Shown here piece by piece: positions 17,601 through 26,163 of a DNA stretch of 64,000 bases. Origin of the DNA: a virus; IMG/VR virus record IMGVR_UViG_3300025127_006147, positions 62,001 through 126,000 of that record; one strand, written 5' to 3'. Made by a program: the position numbers and the translations under genes. The stretch's first letter is position 1, and every line of letters begins with the position of its first letter. The notes beneath the pieces are model-generated. The model saw nothing but the letters and a program-made list of their open reading frames with translations. It did not search any database and was not told the origin of the DNA.

Positions 17601-18183
17601 AATGGGTATTTCAGTATTTTCTACAGATTTAGCCGATAGTTATTATGGTCAAGGTACTGTATGGTTTGGACAGTATGGGGGAGGTTCTGGGTTTCCGTAT
17701 AATCCAGGTTCACAAACAGGTTACTTAGGGGCCACATTTACAAATTTCCAATTAATACCAAGAGACCCCGATTTAATAAATTGTATACAAGGAGGTAATT
17801 TTGGTATTAAAAACACACAAGTGGTCCCATATTATACTTGGAATTCCGCATCTAGTTATGGTACCTTTAATAACGATTACGATTTTTGGCCAAACTCGGT
17901 AGGAATAAAAGGATACCAACAAGGATTAGCAAATCCAGAACCTTCATCTACTAGTTCTGTAAGTTGGAGTAATCCAGCATATTATGCCGGAGATAGTTCT
18001 TCACCCCTACCAGCTTTAGGTTATTTCAGTACTATACCGACAACCCAACCCACTTCACCAGGTGGAAGTTTTAGGTTAGGTACAGGACTTTATTTTTATT
18101 TTGGTTTAAGACAAGGAGCTTCAGCGTATGAAAGATTCATAAACGAATATTTACCACCAAAAGACGATGGAAACCAATTATAA
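14698..18183 (+). CDS. Large baseplate-region protein with predicted membrane segments (1161 aa)
   Basis: Follows gp25 and gp6, the place of wedge protein gp7 in T4 (1032 aa), and its size fits; this is synteny, not a sequence match. The N-terminus (about 35-85) resembles a structural beta domain with GIPNAKVSVFIPI. Residues about 504-600 form several long hydrophobic stretches (LLQVITLTIAASLISYQLIA, VSILANFTGDMIAGF, FITIPILGVFLYIPMAW), then a Cys cluster (NCEPCACG), and a second hydrophobic pair lies at about 687-731 (FIAFTTSIGVLTAASYA, IGVYVAIGVTLISTFVS). Membrane segments inside a big virion protein are odd and could allow insertion into the host membrane during DNA entry. The C-terminal third is rich in Gly, Ser and Asn. 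The next gene overlaps its end by 17 nt. Confidence 0.65.
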   Translation: MPKSYRIKAQPNEDKNIFVNLEQDFDQLEILSLKIVKSDVYSRTCADYGVIVGRAQANGGFGIPNAKVSVFIPITDEDAEDEVISQLYPFRQVTDKNEEGYRYNLLPKESESCNHNATGNFFTAKEVINNPVVLEVFEKYYKFTTKTNESGDYMLWGVPLGNQTIHTSIDVSDIGCYSMRPYQFIRQGISPSKFESSLEFKTSENLDTLPQIVLQNKAIQVVPFWGDEDLCGVGITRVDFDLRDSGVEIEPSATFMGSIITDDDNNYVSVGGVPAKEQGQLCNLTTGTGTIEAVRHTILKEEDGCTPKLEKFNLDNGGKLIDGNGTWVTQLPMNLDYVVTNEYGQKVISDDPKVGIATKAKYRFRISFDGTGGEVRSGRYLVPNLREYSDGTNAPRNYSFSDSLFDYPEVTVPADIYGSPANQCTDYFYEFLPNRVYSVANFIDNYRKNINPGGNRSANSRWRFLGIKSINPPAETRCTDITKEFPVNDAFRGGTTRFSTAQITRLLQVITLTIAASLISYQLIALIAQFGQMALRSVTAVSLVTVGGVASASVIDLPVGVSILANFTGDMIAGFITIPILGVFLYIPMAWSMVKNFYVVRKLYNYPNCEPCACGSSFKFDVYILISLFINEEDKVLQETIADDPGSINDCNNERYMLGFPNDNAFYWTGKQNNFPRGCYVLQFRDAVFIAFTTSIGVLTAASYAPFNIGAIGVYVAIGVTLISTFVSCLDSVYRMYRSLNQWRVLANIYTALCEGVFNMKFSNNWINGTLYFPKFMVKKEKINQTDGSVGTGDLDYDGKLVEAKTENDNTYFYYRSCPFGVTGFETQNLTKDQGTGSAAAHRGINFPTTIVDLGPLDSCITELCRESDTPDGECIYVDKLKPSSFQPSSELLGMLVERKIAAIGTYNQFVWSGVNKWFGADGKPGATYDRNTGNVRTGSDGDNTNPGPYRNRVIDGDIAQLLATNNQMGISVFSTDLADSYYGQGTVWFGQYGGGSGFPYNPGSQTGYLGATFTNFQLIPRDPDLINCIQGGNFGIKNTQVVPYYTWNSASSYGTFNNDYDFWPNSVGIKGYQQGLANPEPSSTSSVSWSNPAYYAGDSSSPLPALGYFSTIPTTQPTSPGGSFRLGTGLYFYFGLRQGASAYERFINEYLPPKDDGNQL

Positions 18184-19885
18184 ATTAATACCCATAGATA
18201 AACAATATAAGGGTGCTCCATTAGTTGATACTACCCTAGATATTAATTTAGAAAATACTAATAGACATTTAATTGAGGGAGATATAACAGTTCCTTTAAA
18301 TTTAGCTGAGAGATTTAATGATGAAAGACAAAATTTTTCACTATATAGAATTTATGGTAAATTACAACCATTTATTGAAAATGCTTATTCAGGTAGAGCA
18401 GACCAGACAGTTTCTAATTTAATTTATAATATGTACTTAACTAGTTCTTATTTGAGTGCAAATACTACTAATACTACAGTTAATTTTAAAGGTTATCCAG
18501 ATTTTTCCGAATTTGATTTTATTAGAAATGATGTAGATGAATCAGTTAATGATGAAACAAACTGGAATTTATATATAACCGTACCTACAACTTGTAATGA
18601 ATTACAAGAAATGTCGTTTACCGCAGAAGAGGGTGGGTTAAGTATGTCTTTTTCAGCATATGAAGGAATACCTTATAGTATTAAAAATAAAAAAGTAGGT
18701 GGTAAAAATCTTTTAGAATTTACTTGTCCAGTACCGCATGGTCTACAAAAAGATAATTATGTAGTTTTAGATATAAAAGAACCATTTTATTCTTTTAGTA
18801 ATGGTATAACAACTTACCCAGTTTATAGTTTAGGTAATGGTAAAAGAAAAAGTGAAAAAAATGTGTTTAACCTTTATATCCCGCAAGTAGACATTGGAAG
18901 TAACCCTATTAATGACGGGACTTTAGGTGTATTTAAAAGACAGTTAAATAAAAATGATAATAAAAGTATTTCTAATTACTATGTTATAGTACATGAAATA
19001 GTAACTAATGTAGAAGACTATCAGATAACTCAATGTGGGTTTGCTGAAGGAGTGTTTAAAAGAACTGAAAAATTTCAGTCAAAACAAAATTCACCGAATA
19101 ATGAAGATAGAATTGCTGTTAAACAAGCCTATCCAACTTATGTTTATACATTTACTAAAGATATAAATGTTAAAAAATATTTAGATAATTTAAAAAGACC
19201 TTTAACTACTTTATACGTTACCACATTATTAAGAAATAATTTAGGTTACTTTGACTATCCACCAAAATATGGATGGAATTGGAATTTCCCATATTCGTTT
19301 ACTGATACCGCTACAAACGCTCAAATAGTAAAAGGTAATCCTAGTGACCTACAACCTGTTACAGGCTTGATATATACGTACCCTGGTGGGGTGCCTGGAC
19401 CTTTAAAATCTGGTCTACCCTTAGTTCCTGGAGACAAACTAAGAGGAGCTTTTACTGAGTATAACACATATGAATTAAAAGAAAGGACCATATCGGATAT
19501 AAAACATAATTTTAATTTTAATGCTCAAGTTTTTAATGGTTCAGAAGGATATACATACAAACCCCACTATCCAGTACCAATTAGAGTATATTCAGACTAT
19601 ATAGAAAGTGGGGACCCAAATAAGATAGCTAACATACCAAATTATGCGACTTATTTTGAAATAGAGAAAACTTGGAAATGGAGAGACATATATGAAATAG
19701 GTTTTGTAGAAGGTAATAATGGTGTCGATTACCCTTTCTTAAACGCGGCTCACTATCCTAGAAAAGATATTAATTTCTTTACTTCTAGAACTGTTAGAAG
19801 TACAGCCTTTAGTAGCACTGATTCTGTATCATTTAGTGGTGCAAATAATACATTAGAAAATTTTGTGATTGATGGCTGTGAATAA
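18167..19885 (+). CDS. Virion structural protein, probably baseplate or fibre connector (572 aa)
   Basis: I do not recognise a family. The protein is beta-rich, with many Asn, Tyr and Thr and few cysteines, typical of phage tail proteins. Its ATG lies 17 nt before the end of the 1161-aa gene in another frame, and its own end overlaps the following gene, so the three are translationally linked. A segment near 196-215 (FTCPVPHGLQKDNYVVLD) resembles the short beta units of baseplate or collar proteins. By order it would occupy the place of T4 gp8-gp10, which join wedge and fibres. The exact role is unknown. Confidence 0.6.
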   Translation: METNYKLIPIDKQYKGAPLVDTTLDINLENTNRHLIEGDITVPLNLAERFNDERQNFSLYRIYGKLQPFIENAYSGRADQTVSNLIYNMYLTSSYLSANTTNTTVNFKGYPDFSEFDFIRNDVDESVNDETNWNLYITVPTTCNELQEMSFTAEEGGLSMSFSAYEGIPYSIKNKKVGGKNLLEFTCPVPHGLQKDNYVVLDIKEPFYSFSNGITTYPVYSLGNGKRKSEKNVFNLYIPQVDIGSNPINDGTLGVFKRQLNKNDNKSISNYYVIVHEIVTNVEDYQITQCGFAEGVFKRTEKFQSKQNSPNNEDRIAVKQAYPTYVYTFTKDINVKKYLDNLKRPLTTLYVTTLLRNNLGYFDYPPKYGWNWNFPYSFTDTATNAQIVKGNPSDLQPVTGLIYTYPGGVPGPLKSGLPLVPGDKLRGAFTEYNTYELKERTISDIKHNFNFNAQVFNGSEGYTYKPHYPVPIRVYSDYIESGDPNKIANIPNYATYFEIEKTWKWRDIYEIGFVEGNNGVDYPFLNAAHYPRKDINFFTSRTVRSTAFSSTDSVSFSGANNTLENFVIDGCE

Positions 19886-20885
19886 AATAAAAATAAGAGT
19901 AAATCAAGTTAAAGACGGTATATATGACCGCCAAATGGTTTTTCCTTTAGGTCAAACTTATGATGAAGTAGGTAGAGAAGATTTAATTCAAACCTATGAA
20001 GATGAAACTATCGATAAATTAGTTGGAATTAAAAAAGATTATGAAGTAGCTAGGTATACTCACGCACCACTATTAAACGGAGACCCAAGCCCCAACCTCT
20101 TTTATAATTTTAATTTTGGTACTATGGTAAACTCTAACCCTAATACTTTTCTTACATTATTTCCTAATGAACCCCAGGTTAATGGGAGTTGGGGTAGTAA
20201 TCCACCATGCCCTCCTAGTTTACAAGATTACTATCCAGACAATAGTACCAATAGCATATACCAACCTTATGACCCAAATATTATAACAGATTGGTATGGA
20301 TATGATTTTCAAAATTTTATACCTGAAGAAACTTATAAAAATAATAAATCTTTTACTAAAAGTTTTTTTAAATTAGATTTATATAATAGTAGGGACAGAA
20401 AACAACAAAAACTTTTTATAAGTATAATAATAAGTCCTATAAATGGTATAAAAATATTAAGACCAACACTAAGTGTACAATGTCCAGCTGAAATACCCGA
20501 TGGTAGATATAATTGTAGACCAGAGGGTGAACAATTTTGTCCTACCCCTAATTTTAATTTAGACCCAGTAAACAATAATGAGGGTTATTTTATATACTGG
20601 TTAAAAGAAAAAACATTTTTAGATTTGGATGTGTTTTATATGAGTTGTAAATTTTATAATGCTAAAACTGGTGTGGTAACTCAAATGATTAATACCCCAC
20701 AACAAGACATAAACACCATCACAAACCAACCCTTTAGTATATCAAAAGAAAATTATTACTATTACAGAGTTGTACTAAATCAAGACAGATTTACATATAC
20801 AATATTTAGAACTTCGGATGGAGTACGTGTTGGTGAAGACGCAACCAACCCAATAAAATTTTACCAATACTTTAATTCACCTTAA
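19872..20885 (+). CDS. Virion structural protein of unknown role (337 aa)
   Basis: The likely start is the ATG at 19872; a TTG one codon upstream is in frame but unnecessary. The start overlaps the preceding gene by 14 nt. The protein opens with a basic beta strand (VNKIKIRVNQVKDGIYDRQM), has a Pro/Asn-rich middle (NPPCPPSLQDYYPDNS) and a C-terminal beta-rich half with QKLFISIIISPINGIKILRP and NYYYYRVVLNQDRFTYTIF. I recognise no family. Its position between baseplate genes and large adhesins suggests a baseplate or fibre-attachment part. The next gene begins 1 nt after its stop. Confidence 0.6.
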   Translation: MAVNKIKIRVNQVKDGIYDRQMVFPLGQTYDEVGREDLIQTYEDETIDKLVGIKKDYEVARYTHAPLLNGDPSPNLFYNFNFGTMVNSNPNTFLTLFPNEPQVNGSWGSNPPCPPSLQDYYPDNSTNSIYQPYDPNIITDWYGYDFQNFIPEETYKNNKSFTKSFFKLDLYNSRDRKQQKLFISIIISPINGIKILRPTLSVQCPAEIPDGRYNCRPEGEQFCPTPNFNLDPVNNNEGYFIYWLKEKTFLDLDVFYMSCKFYNAKTGVVTQMINTPQQDINTITNQPFSISKENYYYYRVVLNQDRFTYTIFRTSDGVRVGEDATNPIKFYQYFNSP

Positions 20886-20886
20886 A

Positions 20887-22494
20887 ATGGAAGAATATAA
20901 ATTTAAAATAAAAAGAAGATTTTATCCAGGTGAAACCGAATCACTTCCACCTAATTTACCAAAGGGTTATGTGAGTGAAACTTCATTGGGTGTACCAGAG
21001 GGGCAAAACTGTTTAAACTGTTACTTTTATAATAATGGTTATTGTGAGTATTGGAACGCTGAAATTAGAGATAATTATTGGTGTAAGAAATGGGCTGACC
21101 CACAAAGTATGGTACAAGACTTACCAGAACCACCACCTTGTATTACAGGGGTAACTGTACCTATAGTAATAACTGAAGATTTTAACGATATAGGTGTATA
21201 TACACCTTGGGACGGTTTAGTTTTACAAAGAGATGTAATTAATAATTTTATATACACTGGTAGTGGTCTTTCAGTTACAGTACAAAATACTTCAGATGTT
21301 GACTTTAAAAGGTTTTTAACTTTTGGGAATTATAGTGTTATTTGGGGAGACGGTTCGAGTGACATTTTATCACTAGGACAACCAATAGGGAATCATATTT
21401 ATTCTTCGGGTGGAGAATATAAAATAACATTAGAACAAATTAATCCTTGGGGAACTACAAGGATAAGTAAAATTATAAATTTACCATATGATGGTAATGT
21501 AACAATTAATAATCCTTATGGTACAGTAGAAATCCATCCACCTAATTTTGGTGACCCGATAGGTTGTGATACGGTCTTACAAGATTACATTTTTAGTGGA
21601 GATAGTAATCCAGACGTATATGACTTTTTTAGTTTTAATTATATTACTGTTCCATTTGAAGTGACAGGTTATACTACTACTAGTAATTTAAATTTATTTA
21701 TAGAATACGGTAACCAAGGGTTACCAAATACTGGTACATCTATAACACTTACATCAGATTTAACTGGGGAAATTTTAGAGGTAACCCCACAATATACCGC
21801 TTATACCATAAATGATATAATATATACCGATTTTAGTGGGGGCACAACTTTCTTTAATGCGCTGAGTACTGGTATAAATCCAAATAATGTAGAATGGGAA
21901 TGTTGTGATGAAACACTAAGTGACCCATGTCAATGTCCAGAAAAAGGTAATACTATACCTAAAGGACCCTACGATTCTAATACAATTTATATGGTAGGTT
22001 CTACAGTAGAATATGATGGGTGTTGTTGGTATTGTAATCCTGAATCTTTCTCGGTTTATGAATGTGACGCTCCCCCAACTTACGGAGATAAAATATGGGA
22101 ACCTTGTTTACCTTGTGTGGAAACAGCACTAAACCCAACAGGAAATCAAAGAAGAACTCTAGAAATAGAAGAGTATAACCCATCATCTACATATAAAGAA
22201 GGGGATAAAGTTTCTTTTTATGGAAATGTATATAGATTTGAAGGAACTAGAATTGTTATACCTGAAAGTGGTACGACACGTAATATTAATGGCACCTCAG
22301 GATGGATTGAACTTACTTATGTGACTACTTATTTAGATGATAATAATATACCAATAACGGAAACTGTTCCTTATCAAGATGAAAATGAAAGATTGTGGAT
22401 TGGGGGTTATACCACAAATCCAGAATTTAACGTACTTGATTGGGAAAATAAATCAAATCAATCATTACTGAAATATTCAGTATGGAGTTTATAA
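20887..22494 (+). CDS. Cys-rich virion protein with PKD-like and carbohydrate-binding-like modules (535 aa)
   Basis: Probably a surface-exposed tail protein. Near the N-terminus is a Cys cluster (NCLNCYFYNNGYCEYW). Residues about 140-185 have the PKD-domain signature WGDGSSD followed by HIYSSGGEYKITL. Two later segments (about 361-382, YDSNTIYMVGSTVEYDGCCW, and about 429-452, YNPSSTYKEGDKVSFYGNVY) match the Y..G..V.Y.G..Y pattern of CBM5/12-type chitin-binding modules. PKD and CBM5/12 modules often mediate glycan binding in secreted Bacteroidota proteins, so binding of host surface polysaccharide is plausible. Module calls are by eye. The gene lies in the uninterrupted structural block. Confidence 0.65.
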   Translation: MEEYKFKIKRRFYPGETESLPPNLPKGYVSETSLGVPEGQNCLNCYFYNNGYCEYWNAEIRDNYWCKKWADPQSMVQDLPEPPPCITGVTVPIVITEDFNDIGVYTPWDGLVLQRDVINNFIYTGSGLSVTVQNTSDVDFKRFLTFGNYSVIWGDGSSDILSLGQPIGNHIYSSGGEYKITLEQINPWGTTRISKIINLPYDGNVTINNPYGTVEIHPPNFGDPIGCDTVLQDYIFSGDSNPDVYDFFSFNYITVPFEVTGYTTTSNLNLFIEYGNQGLPNTGTSITLTSDLTGEILEVTPQYTAYTINDIIYTDFSGGTTFFNALSTGINPNNVEWECCDETLSDPCQCPEKGNTIPKGPYDSNTIYMVGSTVEYDGCCWYCNPESFSVYECDAPPTYGDKIWEPCLPCVETALNPTGNQRRTLEIEEYNPSSTYKEGDKVSFYGNVYRFEGTRIVIPESGTTRNINGTSGWIELTYVTTYLDDNNIPITETVPYQDENERLWIGGYTTNPEFNVLDWENKSNQSLLKYSVWSL

Positions 22495-22509
22495 AAAATA
22501 TTATAAAAA

Positions 22510-25245
22510 ATGGGAAGATGGCAAAACTGGGGAGGAGGTGGAGGAAGTAATCCATGTGGAGCTTACTATCCACAGGGTGGACCACTAGACAGTTTTTTGG
22601 AATCAGCTAGTGGATGTAAACCAGCTTGGTATTTAACACAATCTAACGCATTTAATCCATCAAATGTTCAATGGAATGGTAACAGAACAACCAGAGGAAA
22701 AGGTTTATGTTGTGATGTATTTAAAAGGGTTAGTGAAAACGCTTATGCGTGGGATTTTGACACTGACTATGTAATGTTTGACACAGTTGCTGCGACAGGA
22801 CAAAAATGCCCAGGGTGTTTTTATCAAGCATATGTACCCCATAAGAGTAGTTCTGAAAATACAGGTAATAACGCAAATGTAAATCATACTAGACCATGTG
22901 AAGGAAGGGGTGGTTTTGATGGAGATAAATTAACCAAATACGTTGCTAGATGGTCTGCATGTAAAGCACTTATAGAGGTGGGAATGCCAGGTAATTGTAC
23001 TATGCACAATTCATTTGGTTTAATAATGGCAGACACAGTAAATGTTACTCATGCAGGTTCCCCTAATGGTAGTTGTCTTAGTAATTGTATGCAATTAAAC
23101 GTTGACTATTTTGAAGAAAGAGTAGCTGGTGAATTTTTATCTTACGCTCAATATCCACCCAATAACTATGATGAAAAAACTGCTTATGATTGTGAAACAA
23201 AAGTACAAGACTTTGATGGAAACAGTGGGCCAACTGGTTCTAAACTAATTTGGACAGGATTTGCACCTCTTCAGTGGCAACCACAAAACACAGACCCATT
23301 TGTCCCCAATGAATCATACGGTACATACCTTCCGGCTACATTTAATAATGAATGGGGTGGATTTGTAAATAATAGTCCAGTACCTGGAGAAAATACCACT
23401 ATAACTATTGAATGGGACCCAACACAAGGGAATAACCCTACACCAGAAACTTATTCATTTAAACCCACTTTAAATGGTTCACAATATGTGGGGTATTTAC
23501 CTTTAAATGCAGGTAACAACAACTCCTGGGGGTTACTTCACCCTAACACAGGAGTACTAGGAAGTACTCTTCCTCAGGGAGATAGTGCTTTATGGGCAAG
23601 AAAAAGTGAGTGGAGAATAATGCCAGCTGGCGACCCAGCCACACCTACCACTTCATCAGATGACGCTTTTGCTTGTTGTACTTATGTGAGTTTTGGTTGT
23701 ACCGACCCCTCTTTTGGTAACTATGACCCTCAAGCTTTCCTAGACTGTAACGGTTATCCTAAAAGTAATGTTTTCCAATTAGACCCAAACGGCAACCCAT
23801 TACCCTGTGAAAATATAAATGGTGTAGTCCAACCTTGTTGGGACCCCCTAGAAGGTATGCAATGTAATAATTGTATTAATCCTGGTACTGGACAATATGA
23901 TTTAACTTGGTCAGCGTGTACTCAACAATTATATGACGCTTGTGGTGGAGATGGTTTCCTCACGCCCTCCGCTTGGAATGCTATGATACAAGAAAAGCCT
24001 AGTTCTTGGTTATATGGTGGTGCTAAACAACAAGTAGGTAATGGTGGGGGAGGTGGTTTAGCTAGATTCTGGGACAAAGATGCTAGGGAAGTTTCGGGAG
24101 GAGCATATGGTAGACCATTATGTCAATGTAATAATTCTGGTTGTATGTTACCAGGAGCATCTAACTATTCACCTTTAAATAATACAGATTGTAGTAATAA
24201 TATACCTCCTGGTGTTGGACCAAACTATGACCAATATGGTGATGTAACTTGTTGTACATTCACTAAATTTGGTTGCCCTGATAATACTTATGTCGTGCCT
24301 CCACAAAATAATTACTTTTGTAGTGTTGACTTAGATGCGGATGGTGCCCCAGACAATTTCCAATTTTGTATGGAACCAAATGGGACTCCTTGTTGGGACC
24401 CAGTAAACCAACAGTTAAACCCTAACTGTCTTAATGGTGCTGTTCCTGGAGCTAATACAATTCCACTATCTAATACCGCTGGTAATTTACCTACAGTTAA
24501 TTTGACAAATGATGGGAGTTGTGAATTAATATTAATACCTGGGTGTAAAGATGATGGTGGAAACTTAGCGGGGGGTTCTTTCGCGACACCTTTTTATCCT
24601 GGTTATTCAGCGATAAATTTTGACCCTAACGTTACAGTACACGTTCAAACTAGTTGTGAATATGTGTTTGGTTGTCCAGACCCCTTAGCACAAAATGTTA
24701 TAGATGGGTTACCAGTTTGTCAAACCGATGTTTTAACAGGAACAATATCTCAAGCGGCAAACTATTATGGGGTAACTAATGCAGACATAAGTAACAATTT
24801 AATACCAAATATAGAATGTTGTGATTATGAAATCCCTGGAACAGGTCCTGGTTGTACGGACCCTAACGCTTTAAATTACAACCCATTAGCGGATACAGAT
24901 GATGGAAGTTGTATATACAACATAGAAGGTTGCACTGACCCAGCAGCTTTAAATTTTAATCCAAGTGCAACACTAGACGATTCTTCTTGTTTATATCCAG
25001 GTGACTACCCTGTAGAGGGAAGTAACTTTCTAGATGGGAGTGAAATGGAAATATGTAGAGAACCTTTAACAAAAGAAGAGGTATTAATGAATGTTTGCCA
25101 ACCAACAGAAATACAATCAGAAGTATTTATTGAAAGAGGTAAACAATCTGTGTTTGAACCAAACCAAAGATTGGATGAGGTAAAAACAATAGGAGGTTTA
25201 AAAATATATGGGTATGGATTTTACAACATAAAAGAACAAATATAA
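22510..25245 (+). CDS. Cys-rich fibre/adhesin with GCTDP-type repeats (911 aa)
   Basis: A glycine-rich start (WQNWGGGGGSNPCG) leads into a long Cys-, Asn- and Pro-rich protein. Near the C-terminus are two tandem copies of a motif of about 25 residues, GCTDPNALNYNP...DDGSCIY and GCTDPAALNFNP...DDSSCLY (nt about 24850-24990). More degenerate copies are spaced upstream (GCTDPSFGNYDP, GCMLPGASNYSP, GCPDPLAQN). This motif is common in secreted and cell-surface proteins of marine Bacteroidota and in some virus structural proteins; its acidic DDGSC part may bind calcium. It probably forms part of a receptor-binding fibre. It sits among other adhesin genes and is preceded by a 15-nt gap with no Shine-Dalgarno sequence. 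Confidence 0.7.
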   Translation: MGRWQNWGGGGGSNPCGAYYPQGGPLDSFLESASGCKPAWYLTQSNAFNPSNVQWNGNRTTRGKGLCCDVFKRVSENAYAWDFDTDYVMFDTVAATGQKCPGCFYQAYVPHKSSSENTGNNANVNHTRPCEGRGGFDGDKLTKYVARWSACKALIEVGMPGNCTMHNSFGLIMADTVNVTHAGSPNGSCLSNCMQLNVDYFEERVAGEFLSYAQYPPNNYDEKTAYDCETKVQDFDGNSGPTGSKLIWTGFAPLQWQPQNTDPFVPNESYGTYLPATFNNEWGGFVNNSPVPGENTTITIEWDPTQGNNPTPETYSFKPTLNGSQYVGYLPLNAGNNNSWGLLHPNTGVLGSTLPQGDSALWARKSEWRIMPAGDPATPTTSSDDAFACCTYVSFGCTDPSFGNYDPQAFLDCNGYPKSNVFQLDPNGNPLPCENINGVVQPCWDPLEGMQCNNCINPGTGQYDLTWSACTQQLYDACGGDGFLTPSAWNAMIQEKPSSWLYGGAKQQVGNGGGGGLARFWDKDAREVSGGAYGRPLCQCNNSGCMLPGASNYSPLNNTDCSNNIPPGVGPNYDQYGDVTCCTFTKFGCPDNTYVVPPQNNYFCSVDLDADGAPDNFQFCMEPNGTPCWDPVNQQLNPNCLNGAVPGANTIPLSNTAGNLPTVNLTNDGSCELILIPGCKDDGGNLAGGSFATPFYPGYSAINFDPNVTVHVQTSCEYVFGCPDPLAQNVIDGLPVCQTDVLTGTISQAANYYGVTNADISNNLIPNIECCDYEIPGTGPGCTDPNALNYNPLADTDDGSCIYNIEGCTDPAALNFNPSATLDDSSCLYPGDYPVEGSNFLDGSEMEICREPLTKEEVLMNVCQPTEIQSEVFIERGKQSVFEPNQRLDEVKTIGGLKIYGYGFYNIKEQI

Positions 25246-25251
25246 TAAAAG

Positions 25252-26163
25252 ATGGCATTAGGAACATACGGAATAAAAAGATTATCAGATGTATCTCCAG
25301 AAAATGTGGAGATAATTTCATTATATACACCTAGTAGGGAATCGGCAGCTGAGACTATTATAAAAAAGTTAAATGCACAAAGTATATTAACACCTTACTA
25401 CCATAATACAGAAACTGGAGGAACACCAGATATAGAACTTTTAGGTGGGGTGTATAACTTAAAATTACCTTATAATGAGTTTAAAGATAAAGGTATATAT
25501 AACTTAATTATTAGACCATTAGAAATTAGAACTTCAATCACAGATTGTGGGGTTTTATCATCTTTACCAACAGTAAAAGGTTTAGTTTTTGACTTAAATA
25601 ATGTTCCTACAGAGTCAAGAAATAAATTTGTTAATAATGGTTTAGTAGGATATAGAGTAGAATATTTAAATAGTGATGGTACTAAAATACCTAATTTTTA
25701 TAGGATAGTTACCTCTTCATTTTTCTGTGAACCGATAACACAAAACTTAACAAATAGTAATCAAAAAGCAATTAGATATCGTTATATAAATGGTGGGAGT
25801 AATTTACTTTTCTGTACATTAACACCTACTTCAGCACCATCCAATAAACCAACAGCTTTACCATATATTGGACAACCAGCACAAAATGTTATAATAACAA
25901 ACACACATTTTAATCCTGTACACATTGAAATAGAAATGGTTGATTACGATGTTGATAGTTTAGGTATAGCACTGTACGGTAATCAAACTAAATCACTTAG
26001 TGATGGTGTATACACACTATACGATAGTAACAATAATATTTATAAACAATACAACTTATACGAAACTAGAGACCAGTTTGGACAACCACTATATGAGGTT
26101 AGACAAGATAGAGGGAATAACATAGACTTTACGAAAGCATTTAACAATATCGCACAACAGTAA
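25252..26163 (+). CDS. Virion structural protein preceding the giant adhesin (303 aa)
   Basis: I do not recognise this protein. It has a mixed alpha/beta N-terminus (KRLSDVSPENVEIISLYTP), a central beta-rich part with a few cysteines, and an acidic C-terminal end. Length and position suggest a connector between baseplate and fibres. Its stop codon overlaps the ATG of the 3043-aa gene (shared base at 26163), implying translational coupling and perhaps fixed stoichiometry or physical partnership with that giant protein. No membrane segment or enzyme motif is visible. Confidence 0.6.
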   Translation: MALGTYGIKRLSDVSPENVEIISLYTPSRESAAETIIKKLNAQSILTPYYHNTETGGTPDIELLGGVYNLKLPYNEFKDKGIYNLIIRPLEIRTSITDCGVLSSLPTVKGLVFDLNNVPTESRNKFVNNGLVGYRVEYLNSDGTKIPNFYRIVTSSFFCEPITQNLTNSNQKAIRYRYINGGSNLLFCTLTPTSAPSNKPTALPYIGQPAQNVIITNTHFNPVHIEIEMVDYDVDSLGIALYGNQTKSLSDGVYTLYDSNNNIYKQYNLYETRDQFGQPLYEVRQDRGNNIDFTKAFNNIAQQ

